A stretch of DNA of 64,000 nucleotides from Salvelinus alpinus (GCF_045679555.1 NC_092087.1:84846447-84910446); one strand, 5' to 3'. Positions 1-12,117 are shown, counted from the first letter of the stretch. Numbers and translations: made by a program. Notes: generated by a model not told the origin, from the sequence alone.

Positions 1-397
1 GGTCATTGTCCTGTTGAAAAAGAAATGATAGTCCCACTAAGCGCAAACCAGCTGGGCTGGCGTATCGCTGCAGAATGCTGTGGTAGCCATGCTGGTTAAG
101 TGTACCTTGAATTCTAAATAAAATACCGACAATGTCACCACAAAGCCCTCCCACACCACCACCTCCATTCTTCATGCTGGGAACTACACATGGGGAGATC
201 ATCCGTTCACCAACTCTGTGTCTCACAAAGACACAGAGGTTGGAACCAAAAATCTCAAATGTGGACTCATCAGACCAAAGGACAGATTTCCACCCGTCTA
301 ATGTCCATTGCTCGTGTTTCTTGGCCCAAGCAAGTCCTTTAGGAGTGTTTTTTTTGTTGCAGCAATTAAACCATGAATGCCTAATTCCTCTGAACAG
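1..397 (-). mobile_element. Tc1-like transposon fragment, transposase relic
   Basis: The stretch reads as the reverse complement of a Tc1/mariner transposase coding region. It is closely similar to the longer copy at 56335-57472; shared landmarks include the CATGCTGGTTAAGTGT and CTAATGTCCATTGCTCGTGT stretches. Both element ends are missing: the left end is cut by the window edge and the right end is replaced by a hAT-like miniature element. The short plus-strand open frame at 132-401 is antisense to the transposase and is not a gene. Confidence 0.75.
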
Positions 398-1117
398 TTG
401 AACACTTTAAAGTACTACTTAAGTAGGTTTTTTTGTGTGTCTGTACTTTACTATTTATATATTTGACAACTTTTACTTTCACTTCATTCCTGAAGAAAAT
501 TATGTACTTTTTACTCCATTTTCCCTGACACCTAGAAGTACTCATTACATTTTGAATGCTTAGCAGGATTGAAAATGGTTAAATTCACACACTTATCAAG
601 AGAACATCCCTGGTCCTCCCTACTTCCTCTGATCTGGCAGACTACCTAAACAGAGAACATCCCTGGTCATCCTTACTGCCTCTGATCTGGCAGACTACCT
701 AAACACATTTGTTTGTAAATTATGTCTGAGTGTTGGAGTGTGCCCCTGGCTATCTGTAAATTGAAAAAAACATAAAATTGTGCTGTCTGGTTTGCTTTGT
801 ATTTTTTATTTATTTTACCGTTATTTTACCAGGTAAGTTGACTGAGAACACGTTCTCATTTGCAGCAACGACCTGGGGAATAGTTACAGGGGAGAGGAGG
901 GGAATGAATGAGCCAATTGTAAAATTGTATGAGGACATTTGAATTATTTGTACTTATATTTGAACAATTACATTTAGTTTTGATACTTAAGTATATTTTA
1001 AACCAAATACTTTCACTCAAGTGGAATTTTACTGTGTAACTTTGACTTGAGTCATATTCTATGATGGTATCTTTACTTTTACTGAAGTATGACACATTGG
1101 GCACTTTTTCCACCACT
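398..1117. mobile_element. hAT-like non-autonomous element (left end truncated)
   Basis: The right end reads ACTTTTTCCACCACTG, the reverse complement of the CAGTGGTGGAAAAAGT terminus I recall for a common salmonid miniature hAT-like element. The left end starts within its AAAGTACTACTTAAGTAG region. There is an internal direct duplication of about 50 bp at 600-705 (AGAGAACATCCCTGGTC twice). A LINE/SINE 3' tail lies inside it at 803-925. No coding capacity. Confidence 0.6.
803..925 (-). mobile_element. L2/SINE-type retroelement 3' tail, 5'-truncated
   Basis: On the minus strand this ends with AATGAGAACGTGTTCTCAG, then a TACCTGGTAAAATAA-type tail. It is the same kind of 3' end as the LINE tails near 10270 and 12690. 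The small hairpin GAGAAC-NN-GTTCTC is kept. It interrupts the hAT-like miniature element. Confidence 0.55.
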
Positions 1118-1796
1118 GGACTAATGTTTATTTTGACAGGAGAATTACTTGTGAATTAGGTTCGATGCACCCATTACAAAGACTTGCATAAACAGTTCTA
1201 TGTCCTATCTGTGCTGGTAGTGTACAGCAGCTGCCATTATAGCGGCAGCGAAAGACCAGGACCAGTAATTCCCAGACACTCCCTCACGAGAGAGAGGCCT
1301 GTTGAGATACTCCCTCTTTGCGCATGTGTTCCAAGTGGCTGTCAGGTAGAAGATAGCAGACAACAGGATTCTTAATCGAAGGTGGGTGTTGTTGAACGTT
1401 TTCTTGAATTTACTCGACTTTTATAGATAACGTAAAATGTTATCCGGGAACTTTCTGAAGTAATATTAGGCTACATGAGATGTTTATTTCTTTTAACTTA
1501 CTTACGTTTTGATATTTAAATAGATGTTGGATTGCTCTGGTCTAGGGGCGCATCAGTTGCAGGCTTGAGAATCAAATTTTCTCTCGGCAACTCCCAAGTC
1601 ATTATCCGAACACTACAACAAAGTAGTCAAACTGTACTGTAGCTTGAAACATTTCATGCCATACAAAGAAACAATAGCTTCCACAATGAATCGGGTAAGT
1701 CTGGTTTTAACAGTATAGGCCTGCTGTGTTGTACAAAATGTCTAGCCCTAGTTATCATCTTTGATCCTCCACATTCCTGTGTTCAGTTTAAACGGC
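1118..1796 (+). pseudogene. Orphan first exon and 5' flank of a zinc-finger-type gene
   Basis: The sequence around 1670-1790 resembles 12104-12225, the first coding exon of the zinc-finger gene. Both have TTCCACAATG, two more codons, then a GT donor (ATG AAT CGG|GTAAGT at 1686; ATG GAT ACG|GTAGGT at 12118), followed by a similar intron start (AACAGTATAGGCC). No downstream zinc-finger exons follow here before unrelated repeats, so this looks like a detached first exon from a duplicated gene. It could still drive a transcript. The rest of the stretch (1118-1480) shows nothing I recognise. Confidence 0.45.
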
Positions 1797-1975
1797 AAAA
1801 CAAATAAAGATCTCTCATATTTAAAATATGTTTTGATTTGTTTAACACTTTGTTGGTTACTATATGATTCCATGTGTCATTTCATAGTTTTGATGTCTTC
1901 ACTACTATTCTACAATGTAAAAACAAAGAAAAACCCTTGAATGAGTAGGTATGTAAACTTTTGACTGGTACTATA
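1797..1975 (-). mobile_element. Tc1-like transposon, right end only
   Basis: It matches 57295-57472 closely and ends in TTTTGACTGGTAC, the terminal repeat of the same Tc1-like family. Only the terminal part of about 180 bp is present. Orientation is that of the larger copy, whose transposase lies on the minus strand. Confidence 0.7.
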
Positions 1976-2079
1976 TATATATATATGTTTTTTACTGCAA
2001 CCGCCAATGACAGGAGCACAAAGGAACCCGCTCTCATTGCAGACAGTCTGCTGCTGCTTGCTGCCGCTCTGCTAATCGT

Positions 2080-2395
2080 CGTAACATATACAGCAGGAGT
2101 CAGAAAGCAGGTGCAGTAGATGAGTTTTAATACTGAACAAATACAAACGCACAAACACGGGAAGAGTACTGAACATGAGAGAAAAAACAATAGCACCTAA
2201 GGTCTGATGACAACAGAGGGCTAAATAAATGAGAAGTAATGAGTGATGTGATTAAGTCCAGGTGTGCCTAATGATGAGGCGTAGGTGTGCGTAATGAAGG
2301 TTGCCTGGTGTGCGTAATGATTGGTTGCCAGGACCGGTGGTTAGTAGACCGGCGACGTCAAGCGTCAGAAAGGGGGAGTGGGAGTAGACGTGACA
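2080..2395 (-). mobile_element. Solo LTR with 5-bp target duplication
   Basis: The element is flanked on both sides by ATCGT (2075-2079 and 2396-2400). It starts CGTAACATA (probably TGTAACATA with one mutation) and ends ACGTGACA, fitting LTR ends in inverse orientation. On the minus strand it begins TGTCACGTCTACTCCC. No internal retroviral region is present, so it is a solo LTR left by recombination. Confidence 0.65.
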
Positions 2396-2740
2396 ATCGT
2401 AAGATTGGGGGAGGAGAAGAGGTAGGGGGTCCACGTGGGTAACTGGGGGACCATGCCTTGATGGGTAACTGTTTAAGAAAAAATAAACAAATCAACTGCA
2501 TAATAAATACATGTTACTGGGCAATTGTGTGAGTCAGATGCTGGGCCCAAATCCATGAGGCAAAAAATATAATAAAAAGTATGTTCTTTTTTTTTTTTTT
2601 CTATATATTTTTTATGCAACAACAGGAGCTCCACTGTAAATTTTCAAAATACACCAGAGAGCATAATTTAGCCAAAGAGGATCAATAGTTTCCAAAAAAT
2701 AACTGGAAGTTTAAATTTGATCACAAGCACATACAGGTAA
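2396..2740. other. Intergenic, no recognised feature
   Basis: AT-rich sequence with a T-tract near 2588-2600. I see no gene or clear repeat end here. Confidence 0.4.
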
Positions 2741-3180
2741 CTGCATAATGTTGAGATGGAATTGTCAATCTGTAATGCAGAAGCCAACGGGTCAATAAGA
2801 ACAGTGGTTAAAAACAAATGGCAAGAGTTGTGGAACAAGGAGAGAAAGGGAAGACACCTGTATAAGATCCAGGAAAAGGTGGGGGCAGACAGGTCCTCAG
2901 GCCGAGAGAGAAGGGAGGAAAGTGTAGTCACGAGGCTGAGACTGAGACACACAAGGCTCAATAGTACATTGAAATTGGTGGGGAAACATCTGACTGGGAG
3001 GTGTGAGCATTGCCAGAAATATGTGAGGGAAAGGGAGCGATTGTTATTAGTTTTGAGGAATAATGGGGTTGAAGAGCCAGGATTAAGTGAACTGCTGGAG
3101 AAATCTTCAGGGGATGAAGAAGAAGAAAAGAGAGCAAACTAGAAGCTATTAGGCCTTAAAGTTTAAGGCTTAAACAGAGA
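2741..3180 (+). mobile_element. LINE-derived ORF remnant
   Basis: An open frame of 128 codons at 2756-3142 has KNKWQELWNKERKGRHLY, then TRLRLRHTRLNSTL and a CEHCQ motif. This is the pattern of the C-terminal tail found after the RNase H-like region of some LINE polyproteins (RLRxGHTxLN...C..C). It lacks the reverse transcriptase part and a normal start context, so I read it as a fossil, not a host gene. Confidence 0.5.
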
Positions 3181-3780
3181 GGACACAGTGGCAGAATACC
3201 TGACCTCTGTAACTGACCCAAAATTAAGGAAATCTTTTGACTATGTACAGACTCAGTGAGCATAGCCTTGCTATTGAGAAAGGCCGCCGAAGGCAGACCT
3301 GCCTCTCAAGAGAAGACAGGCTATGTGCACAATGCCCACAAAATGAGGTGGAAACTGAGCTGCACTTCTGAACTTCCTGCCAAATGTATGACCATTTTAG
3401 AGACACATATTTCCCTCAGATTAAATCGACCCACAAAGAATTAGAAAACAAATACAATTTTGATAAACTCACATATCTATTAGGTGAAATACCACAGTGT
3501 GCAATCACAGCAGCAGTGAAGAACAAACACCATTGTAAATAGAACCTATATTTATGTTTATTTATTTTTTACTTTAACTATTTGCACATCATAACACTGT
3601 ACATAGACATAATTTGACTTTTTAAATGTCTTCATTCATGTTGAACTTTTGTGAGTGTAATGTCTACTGTTCATGTTTTATATTTTTTATTTCCCTTTAG
3701 TTTATTATCTATTTCACTTGCTTTGGCAATATAAACATATGTTTCCCATGCCAATAAAGCACCTTAAAATTGAAATTGAG
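3181..3780 (+). mobile_element. LINE 3' end, second fragment
   Basis: Translation gives LSREDRLCAQCPQNEVETEL and later YLLGEIPQCAITAA, a zinc-ribbon-like C-terminus of a non-LTR retrotransposon with an in-frame stop. It is followed by an AT-rich 3' UTR ending near CCAATAAAGCACC. The 5' part is missing. Confidence 0.5.
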
Positions 3781-4230
3781 GGAGAGAGAGAGCAGGGTTG
3801 TACACAGAAGTTAGATGGGAATTCAATACGTACATTCCAAAATGGTGAGAAATACTGACATTTAATCCATTATAAATGATATGACCTTCCCCCGGACTAA
3901 ATAAAAACCACTAAACCCTCCCCCTGACTGAAACTGAAAGAGCATGACCCTCCCCCATTTCCTAAGGGAAATACAGTAATTGGATACATTTCTGCCTGTC
4001 CCTAAAGCAGGGGTTCTTAAACTTTTCAGCTTGGGACCCAATTGAGACATTCTGTATTTTCCTGGGACCCAAGCTCAGGAAAATATGCAACTATATATAA
4101 ATATTGTTACATTTCATTGCCCTTATGCCTAATACAAATGCAATATAGACAAAAACAAATAACAATTAAATTAAATATCCATATAAATATGTATTCATAT
4201 TTATTTTCCTCCATTAAAAACACATATCTG

Positions 4231-4650
4231 TCTAGGTTGGAACTGTTGCTGTTAAGATACAATAAATAATTTTTATTCTGAACTGGAATAAACTGATTGA
4301 TCACATCTGTAGACCAGAAAACCCCCACACAGTCCTAATGAGAGCATGTCTATTCTGGGCTCTGTTTTTGACAGTGCAACACTGAGGTTATGCTCAGCCT
4401 TGAAACTGTTTCTGTACATGTTTTTAAGTGTGTCAGAGTTGAGAACCCTGACTCACATAGGTATCTGGTGCCAAACTGGACCAGAACATCTACTGCTTTC
4501 TCAGTCAGGCAGGAGACCGCTTCCTACTGTAGATGAGCAACCCAGAACTGTGAGTGTGTTTGCCTCAAAAAGCATCTTGCTTCAATCAGTTTATTCCAGT
4601 TAAGAATAACAATTATTATTGTATTTTAACAGCAACAGTTCCAACCTAGA
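4231..4650. repeat. Inverted repeat, arms about 70 bp
   Basis: The left arm 4231-4300 (CTAGGTTGGAACTGTTGCTG start) is the near-perfect reverse complement of 4582-4650 (ends CAACAGTTCCAACCTAG). The spacer is about 280 bp. It lies inside the hAT-like relic, so it may be an internal foldback of that element. Confidence 0.75.
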
Positions 4651-6961
4651 CTAGTTTTCAACAATAAATTCTACAGTAAGATGTAAAGAAGGCTTGATCA
4701 TTTTTCATCTTCATCTGTTCTGTTACTAGGGGTTGCACTATCAGTAGCTAGCTTGCTTTGGCGAATGTTAGCTATTAGCCGTGAACAAGGCCAGGGGATT
4801 GTTTGAAAGAGAAACTCACATATACTACTATGAGAGTTCCTGAAGCATTCTGCCCTATTCTGAAAGAACTCCCTGGGTTTACCGTCATGCTGTGGATGTT
4901 TGGTCAGGATGTGTCGTTTTATTAATTTGTTCATTATGCGAGTCCCATTGCTAAGCACTTCCACACACAAAACACATTGTGGGCGCTCCTCGTTATAAGT
5001 TTGTATGAAAGAGAGAGAAACTCATCGCTGTATATGCGTTTCATGACGATTGAGCTCAGTCAGAACTTGTGGCTAGCATGAGTCCATTTGATGACAACGG
5101 TGAGTGACGGCGAGTGGGAATGACAAGTCAGTAGCTGGGGGAGGCTCCAAGATGGCAGCTTGAACGCAGTCTTCCTACCGAGCTGTGCATACCAACTTTT
5201 GAAAGATAGTGAAAAGTGTATTATTTTGAACTACCAAACTAATACTTTGCTTGCTAAAAACACCAGGTTATTGATGATTTAAGATGAGATTTTCCAAAAT
5301 GTCACAGCGCGCGGACAGAAAGAGAAATCTTATGGCTAACTCCTCAGCTAGCAATGCTCAGGCATCATCCAATGTCGTTACACAGGAGGCAAATGCTTTG
5401 ATTGACAACTGCCACAACTATACTGGTCTGACAGACTCTATGACACTTATCGTGTCAGACGAGGATTTTCCTTCTTTGCCTATAACCCCAAGCAAACCTC
5501 CAGCTTCCAAGAAAGGCATGTTTTATCTGGGCCCAGATGCCACTGCCAATAATGATGTTATCGCCACTCTTTCCAGGCTCATCAATGCAAGGTGCGATGC
5601 CTTAGAGAAAATGGTTGGCGACAACTCAATGAAAATCGAGGGCTTAAAAAAAACTGTTGACTTTGCATGCATGGAAATCAAGGATGTTAAGAAGAAGGTC
5701 GCCCACATCGAAAAGCGTGTTTCGAAAAGAAGGAGGGAAAGACGGACTTGTGCCAAAGAAGACTCGCGGAACTCGACAGCTACTCCAGACGGTGGAATCT
5801 GAGACTGTATGGAGTTCCCGAAGCAGATGGGGAGAACGTGCGGCAAGAGACCATCAAAGTCTGCCAAGCTATCCTACTTGTGGAGAAGGCTAAGCTAGCA
5901 GATGTTACTTTCCTATGCGACAACAATCTACGTTTTGCTGAAGACCTCTCGAAAGCAGACAGAGAAAGGAGAGAGAAACTGTGGCCAGCTGTGGAAAAAG
6001 CACGAAAAGAAGGGAAAGCGGCTTTCATCAACGGATCCGAAATCAACCTTCCTCCTTGAGGACCGTCATAGACTGTGCCTGGTGGTCAACATAGGCTACA
6101 TAGATAGCTACCTCTGATGTGAGCAGATCCCTCTCCCGGCTCTAAGGTGATTTAACCTTCGTTCTAACTGCACAGGACTGCTGGAGAAATGGATATTTGT
6201 TATTTTATTTGTTCTCTCATTTCTGATATGTTTACCTGCAGTATAGGCAGTGAGCAAGCTCTTTGTTGTTTCTTGTTCTGGCAGTTAGCTTTGTACTGCT
6301 AAACTATTCTCACTCACCATATATCTATATATGGTTTTTATATTCTTTTTCGATTTGCGATTGTTGTTTAGCTCATAGTACTTTGTTCTATATTCCACTT
6401 TGTCGTTGTCTATTGTGTCACTCAATGCTAGGCGGTTAAATAATAATGTAAAGCGCAAAGCATTATTTTTATTTGCCAAACAACTTAAAACAGATTTATG
6501 TTTTTTTTCAAGTCTCATTCAGTTGCTACCGACGTCAACTTCTGGAGATCTCAGTGGGGTAATGATGTATGTCTCTCTCATGGTTCTGAACGTTCTGCTG
6601 GAGTTATCACTCTAAAGAATCATTTCAATGGAAGTATTTTGCACTCCGACTGTGACCCCTCTGGTCACTTTCTTTGTCTGGTTATCAATTGTAACAACAT
6701 CATCATTATTATTACCAACATTTATGGGTACAATTCAAAACTTGAAAATGATCACTTACTTGAATATTTAGTAAAGCGTATTCTCCATTGGCTAACCAAG
6801 TTCCCGAATGCTTTACTTATTGTAGGTGGGGATTTTAATATTTCTCTGAATAATTTAATTGATAGATAGCCTCTGGGACAGTCCACTAATTTGAATACAA
6901 GTTTGAGGGAGTTTATGGAAAGGTTTGATATTATAGATATTTGGAGGGTAAAGTTTCCTAA

Positions 6962-7324
6962 TGTCACGCCCTGGCCATAGAGAGGCTCTTATTCTCTATT
7001 TTGGTTAGGACAGGGTGTGACTAGGGTGGGCATTCTAGTTGCTTTATTTCTATGTTTTCTGTTTCTATGTTTTGGCCGGATATGGTTCTCAATCAGGGAC
7101 AGCTGTCTATCGTTGTCTCTGATTGGGAATCATACTTAGGCAGCCTGTTTTGCCACCTTAGTTGTGGGTAGTTGTCTGTGTTAGTGGTCTGTATAGCCCT
7201 AGTCAGCTTCACGTTCGTTTTTGTTGTTTCTTGTTTTGTTGGTGACATTTATTACATTAAAAGAAAATGTATGCTCAACACGCTGCACCTTGGTCCGGTC
7301 ATTTCCCTGACGATGTTCGTGACA
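6962..7324 (+). mobile_element. Solo LTR, 363 bp, family A
   Basis: It begins TGTCACGCCCTGG and ends TTCGTGACA, with the 5-bp target duplication CCTAA on both sides (6957-6961 and 7325-7329). It has the same length and clear similarity to the LTR at 38215-38577, including an imperfect hairpin around TTCTCAATCAGGGAC. An ATTAAA-type signal lies near 7256. It interrupts the LINE endonuclease region. Confidence 0.85.
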
Positions 7325-7355
7325 CCTAATGACAACATTTTCAGATAAAATAGAA

Positions 7356-10345
7356 CGGCCAAAGGGGGCGGTGTTGCAATCTACTGCAGTTCTGTCCTAC
7401 TATCCAGGTCTGTACCCAAACAATTTGAACTTCTACTTTTAAAAATCCACCTCTCTAAAAACAAGTCTCTCACCGTTGCCACCTGCTATAGACCACCCTC
7501 TGCCCCAGTTGAGCTCTGGGCACCATATGTGAACTGATTGCCCCCCATCTATCTTCAGAGCTTGTGCTGCTAGGTGACCTATACTGGGACATGCTTAACA
7601 CCCCAGCCATCCTACAATCTAAGCTTGATGCCCTCAATCTCACACAAATGATCAATGAACCTACCAGGTACCACCCCAAAGCCGTAAACACGTGCACCCT
7701 CATAGATATCATCCTAACCAACTTGCCCTCTAAATACACCTCTGCTGTTTTCAACCAAGATCTCAGCGATCACTGCCTCATTGCCTGCATCCGTAATGGG
7801 TCAGCGGTCAAACAACCTCCACTCATCACTGTCAAACGCTCCCTGAAACACTTCAGCGAGCAGGCCTTTCTAATCGACCTGGCCCGGGTATCCTGGAAGG
7901 ATATTGACCTCATCCCGTCAGTAGAGGATGCCTGGTTATTTTTTTTTAATGCCTTCCTCGCCATCTTAAATAAGCATTCCCCATTCAAGAAATTTAGAAC
8001 CAGGAACAGAAATAGCCCTTGGTTTTCTCCAGACCTCCTGACTGCCCTTAACCAACACAAAACCATCCTGTGGCGTTCTGCATTAGCATCGAACAGCCCC
8101 TGTGATATGCAACTTTTCAGGGAAGTTAGAAACCAATATACACAGGCAGTTAGAAAAGCCAAGGCTAGCTTGTTCAAGCAGAAATTTACTTCCTGCAACA
8201 CAAACTCAAAAAAGTTCTGGGACACTGTAAAGTTCTTGGAGAAAAAGAGCACCTCCTCCCAGCTGCCCACTGCACTGAGGATAGGAAACTCTGTCACCAC
8301 CGATAAATCCACTATAATTGAGAATTTCAATAAGCATTTTTCTACGGCTGGCCATGCTTTCCACCTGGCTACCCCTACCCCGGTCAACAGCACTGCACCC
8401 CCAACAGCAACTCGCCCAAGCCTTCCTTATTTCTCCTTCTCCCAAATCCAGTCAGCTGATGTTCTGAAAGAGCTGCAAAATCTGGACCCTACAAATCAGC
8501 CGGGCTGGATAATCTGGACCCTTTCTTTCTAAAATTATCTGCCGAAATTCTTGCAACCCCTTTTTCTAGCCTGTTCAAACTCTCTTTCGTGTCGTCTGAG
8601 ATTCCCAAAGATTGGAAAGCAGCTGCGGTCATCCCCCTCTTCAAAGGGGGGACACTCTTGACCCAAACTGCTACAGACCTATATCTATCCTACCCTGCCT
8701 TTCTAAGGTCTTCGAAAGCCAAGTCAACAAACAGATTACAGACCATTTCGAATCCCACCGCACCTCAGCCACGCTCAAGGTCCTAAACGATATCTTAACC
8801 TCCATCGATAAGAAACAATACTGTGAAGCGTATTCATTGACCTGGCCAAGGCTTTCGACTCTGTCAATCACTACATCCTCATCGGCAGACTCAATAGCCT
8901 TGGTTTCTCAAATGATTGCCTCGCCTGGTTCACCAACTACTTCTCTGATAGAGTTCAGTGTGTCAAATCGGAGGGCCTGTTGTCCGGGCCTCGGGCAGTC
9001 TCTATGGGGTGCCACAGGGTTCAATTCTTGGGCCGACTCTCTTCTCTGTATACATCAATGATGTCGCTCTTGCTGCTGGTGAGTCTCTGATCCACCTCTA
9101 CGCAGACGACACTATTCTGTATACTTCTGGCCCTTCTTTGGACACTGTGTTAACAACCCTCCAGACGAGCTTCAATGCCATACAACTCTCCTTCCGTGGC
9201 CTCCAACTGCTCTTAAATACAAGTAAAACTAAATGCATGCTCTTCAACCGATCGCTACCTGCACCTGCCCGCCCGTTCAGCATCACTACTCTGGATGGTT
9301 CTGACTTAGAATATGTGGACAACTACAAATACCTAGGTGTCTGGTTAGACTGTAAACTCTCCTTCCAGACTCACATCAAACATCTCCAATCCAAAGTTAA
9401 ATCTAGAATTAGCTTCCTATTTCGCAACAAAGCATCCTTCACTCATGCTGCCAAACATACCCTCGTAAAACTGACTATCCTACCGATCCTCGACTTCAGC
9501 GATGTCATTTACCAAATAGCCTCCAATACCCTACTCAATAAATTGGATGCAGTCTAACACAGTGCCATCCGTTTTGTCACCAAAGCTCCATATACTACCC
9601 ACCACTGTGACCTGTACGCTCTCGTTGGCTGGCCCTCGCTTTATACTCGTCGCCAAACCCACTGGCTCCAGGACATCTACAAGACCCTGCTAGGTAAAGT
9701 CCCCCCTATTCACAGCTCTCTGGTCACCATAGCAGCACCCACCTGTAGCACGCGCTCCAGCAGGTATATCTCTCTGGTCACCCCCAAAGCCAATTCCTCC
9801 TTTGGCCACCTCTCCTTCCAGTTCTCTGCTGCCAATGACTGGAACTAACTACAAAAATCTCTGAAACTGGAAACACTTATCTCCCTCACTAGCTTTAAGC
9901 ACCAGCTGTCAGAGCAGCTCACAGATTACTGCACCTGTACATAGCCCATCTATAATTTAGCCCAAACAACTACCTCTCCCCCTACTGTATTTATTTATTT
10001 ATTTTGCTCCTTTGCACCCCATTATTTCTATTTCTAATTTGCACATTCTTCCACTGCAAATCTACTATTCCAGTGTTTTACTTGCTATATTGTATTTACT
10101 TCGCCACCATGGCCTTTTTTTGCCTTTACCTCCCTTATCTTACCTCATTTGCTCACATTGTATATAGACTTATTTTTCTACTGTATTATTGACTGTATGT
10201 TTGTTTTACTCCATGTGTAACTCTGTGTTGTTGTATGTGTCGAACTGCTTTGCTTTATCTTGGCCAGGTCGCAATTGTAAATGAGAACTTGTTCTCAACT
10301 TGCCTACCTGGTTAAAAAAAGGTGAAATAAATAAATAAAAAATAT
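7356..10345 (+). mobile_element. L2-like (RSg-1-type) LINE, inactive
   Basis: Endonuclease remnant: GDLYWDMLNTPAI at about 7573 and DLSDHCL at about 7765; the Asn expected in GDxN is Tyr. Reverse transcriptase parts lie in several frames: IPKDWKAAAVIPLFKGG (8602), NCYRPISILPCLSKVFE (8667), IDLAKAFDSVNH (8840, read across a frameshift), and LYADDTILYTSG (9098), whose YADD is the catalytic motif. The C-terminus follows to about 9960. The 3' end is AATGAGAACTTGTTCTCAAC plus a TGGTTAAAAAAAGGTGAAATAAA-type tail at 10270-10345. Several frameshifts and stops make it non-functional. Confidence 0.8.
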
Positions 10346-10868
10346 TAGGAAATCTGTCCTTATGAACTCATATGTATATGGTGGACTCAACTATTTTACC
10401 TTATAAATCCAATTATGCAAATGAAACATTTTCATATTCATAAATGTAAATTCACTAATAAAAAAACCACGCTTCTGTGTTTTCTATCAGGAATTCGAGC
10501 AATACATTAAGACCATTATACATTCTTCTAATAAGAAAGCTGTTAAAACAATCAATATGTGCGCATCTTTTAAGGTCTTTGTATAATCTGTCATTTGTTG
10601 TACCCCCTAGCATATGTTATCATTGTCTGTTTGTACACTTATGTGCATACTGATTTAAAAATTAAAAAAATAAGAAAAGAAAAAGACAAGTCAGTGGCTG
10701 ACAGCGCATCAACTGCTGCCTGATCGACGGCGCATCATCTGCTGCCTGATCGACAGCGCTGCCTCGTGTGTGTCGCGGAGTGATCTTCAAGAAAACTGCA
10801 GAAAAAGAGATCCGGTAAACCTCGAAGCACACTTGCGCAGCTGCCAACCCGAGCAGAGACCGCTGCTT

Positions 10869-11072
10869 AGTTTTTTTTATTTTACCTTTATTTAACTAGG
10901 CAAGTCAGTTAAGAACAAATTCTTATTTTCAATGACGGCCTAGGAACAGTGGGTTAACTGCCTGTTCAGGCGCAGAACGACAGATTTGTACCTTGTCAGC
11001 TCAGGGATTTGACCTTGCAATCTTTCAGTTACTAGTCCAACGCTCTAACCACTAGGATACCCTGCCGCCCCA
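10869..11072 (-). mobile_element. HpaI-type tRNA-derived SINE
   Basis: Read on the minus strand it starts GGCAGGGTATCCTAGTGGTT (A-box region), has a B-box-like GATTGCAAGGTCAAATCC, carries GTTAACCC (the HpaI site), and ends in a GTTCTTAACTGACTTGCC tail followed by AT-rich sequence. This is the HpaI SINE family described from salmonids. The tail resembles that of the neighbouring L2-like LINE, as expected if that LINE type mobilises it. Confidence 0.85.
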
Positions 11073-11228
11073 TCAAGCAGAAAGCGCACTGAACAGAGAG
11101 CGCAGATGCACTTGGCAAAATCAATTCCAGCAATTAATGAAACAATTATAAATGTACTCTGACACGCTGCGACCCACCATTAACAGGTCCGGGTCGCGAC
11201 CCATACTGTAAACAAGGCGGCCCTAAAG

Positions 11229-12117
11229 TATAATGGATTTATACTATAGTCCAGTTGGGGGCGGTAATGCAAAAATATTGGATGACACCCACCAATGAAG
11301 TCCACTGAAGAAGAAAAAGCGGAACAATTTCGTCGTTACAAATATTTTCCGGTATGTGAGATACTTTACTTGTTCTCTGTAATATCGCATAGATTTGGAA
11401 TCGTGACATTATCTACCGTGGAGGAAATCATGCAGGTTTCTCGACTCATACCCTGACTATGAGAAGGGATTGAGTGACGATTCGTTTAGCAACCGCGTGA
11501 CCCAGCATGACAACGTGAACGAGATTGTTCGACAGTCTTCTGGGTGAGGCGATATACGTTCCTCCATTCATTAACGAATGGGGTTCCTATATTATCCTTT
11601 CTTTAAATATCTCTACCAGGAACTCTTAAATCGAGATAGTTGTGTATTTTGCTACTGCACGGCCAGTGTGAGACAGAATACTAACTAGCCACTGGACAAA
11701 CTAGCTCCGAGTTGAACATATGTCAGAAAACGAACTAGTAGCCAGTTGTTGTTGCCCATGGTGGAATCATATCAAACCCACAGGCTCCTGAAGCACATAT
11801 GTCCATTACACGAGCTCCCGAGTCTAGCTAACATTTCGCTACCTAGCTACGCTGTTTTATGACGAAACGGGTTATATGAATCAAACACTAAAGTTAACTC
11901 GGCGACAATATTATTGTGGCGCAGGAATGTCATATTTGTGTTTTAAGTTTAACAGTCATTGACATTTTTGTTTACTACTGGTTTCAGATCCGAAGCAAGA
12001 TAAATTGTTTCCATGTTCTGTGTTTGAATTTAAAAAAAAAATAAAATAAAGTTACTGTACTACTGTCTAAGACAAGTTGTCTGACGAAGAAACGCTGAAG
12101 GAACAATAGTTTCCACA
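11229..12117 (+). promoter_or_regulatory. Probable 5' flank/5' UTR of the zinc-finger gene
   Basis: The stretch contains GTTGGGGGCGGTAATGC at about 11257, followed by GAAGAAGAAAAAG, a motif pair that recurs in altered form near 14240-14300. No TATA box is evident. The block just left of the hAT relic (3870-4000) probably joined this one before the insertion. The exact transcription start cannot be set from sequence. Confidence 0.35.

Larger units (their letters stand above)
5138..10684 (+). mobile_element. L1/Tx1-like LINE, full span but broken, with nested insertions
   Basis: It is bounded by a 16-bp target duplication, GACAAGTCAGTRGCTG (5122-5137 and 10685-10700, one mismatch), and ends in an A-rich tail. 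ORF1 is at 5284-6059 in two frames: a coiled-coil region, then NLRLYGVPEADGENVRQETI and EKARKEGKAAFINGSEI, typical of L1 ORF1p RNA-binding domains. ORF2 starts near 6400 with an endonuclease-like SIVSLNARRLNN and GGDFN (about 6829). It has stops and frameshifts and is cut by an LTR (6962-7324) and an L2-like LINE (7356-10345). The rest of ORF2 is deleted; 10346-10684 is probably its 3' end. Confidence 0.65.
4008..11220 (-). mobile_element. hAT-like transposon relic, split by later insertions
   Basis: The element begins CAGGGGTTCTTAAAC and is bounded by an 8-bp direct repeat, CCCTAAAG (4000-4007 and 11221-11228), the usual hAT target-duplication length. The right end does not mirror the left well, so that boundary is less sure. 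A minus-strand frame at 4698-4970 has LIKRHILTKHPQHDGKPREFF, resembling the BED-type zinc-finger part of ZBED/SCAND3-like hAT-derived proteins. An L1/Tx1-like LINE lies inside (5138-10684). Only 4008-5137 and 10685-11220, minus the SINE, belong to the hAT itself. Confidence 0.55.

Noticed and set aside
7564..8532. 322-codon frame as a host gene
   Set aside because: It carries LINE endonuclease-to-RT linker motifs (DLSDHCL and the following region) and continues into a broken reverse transcriptase.
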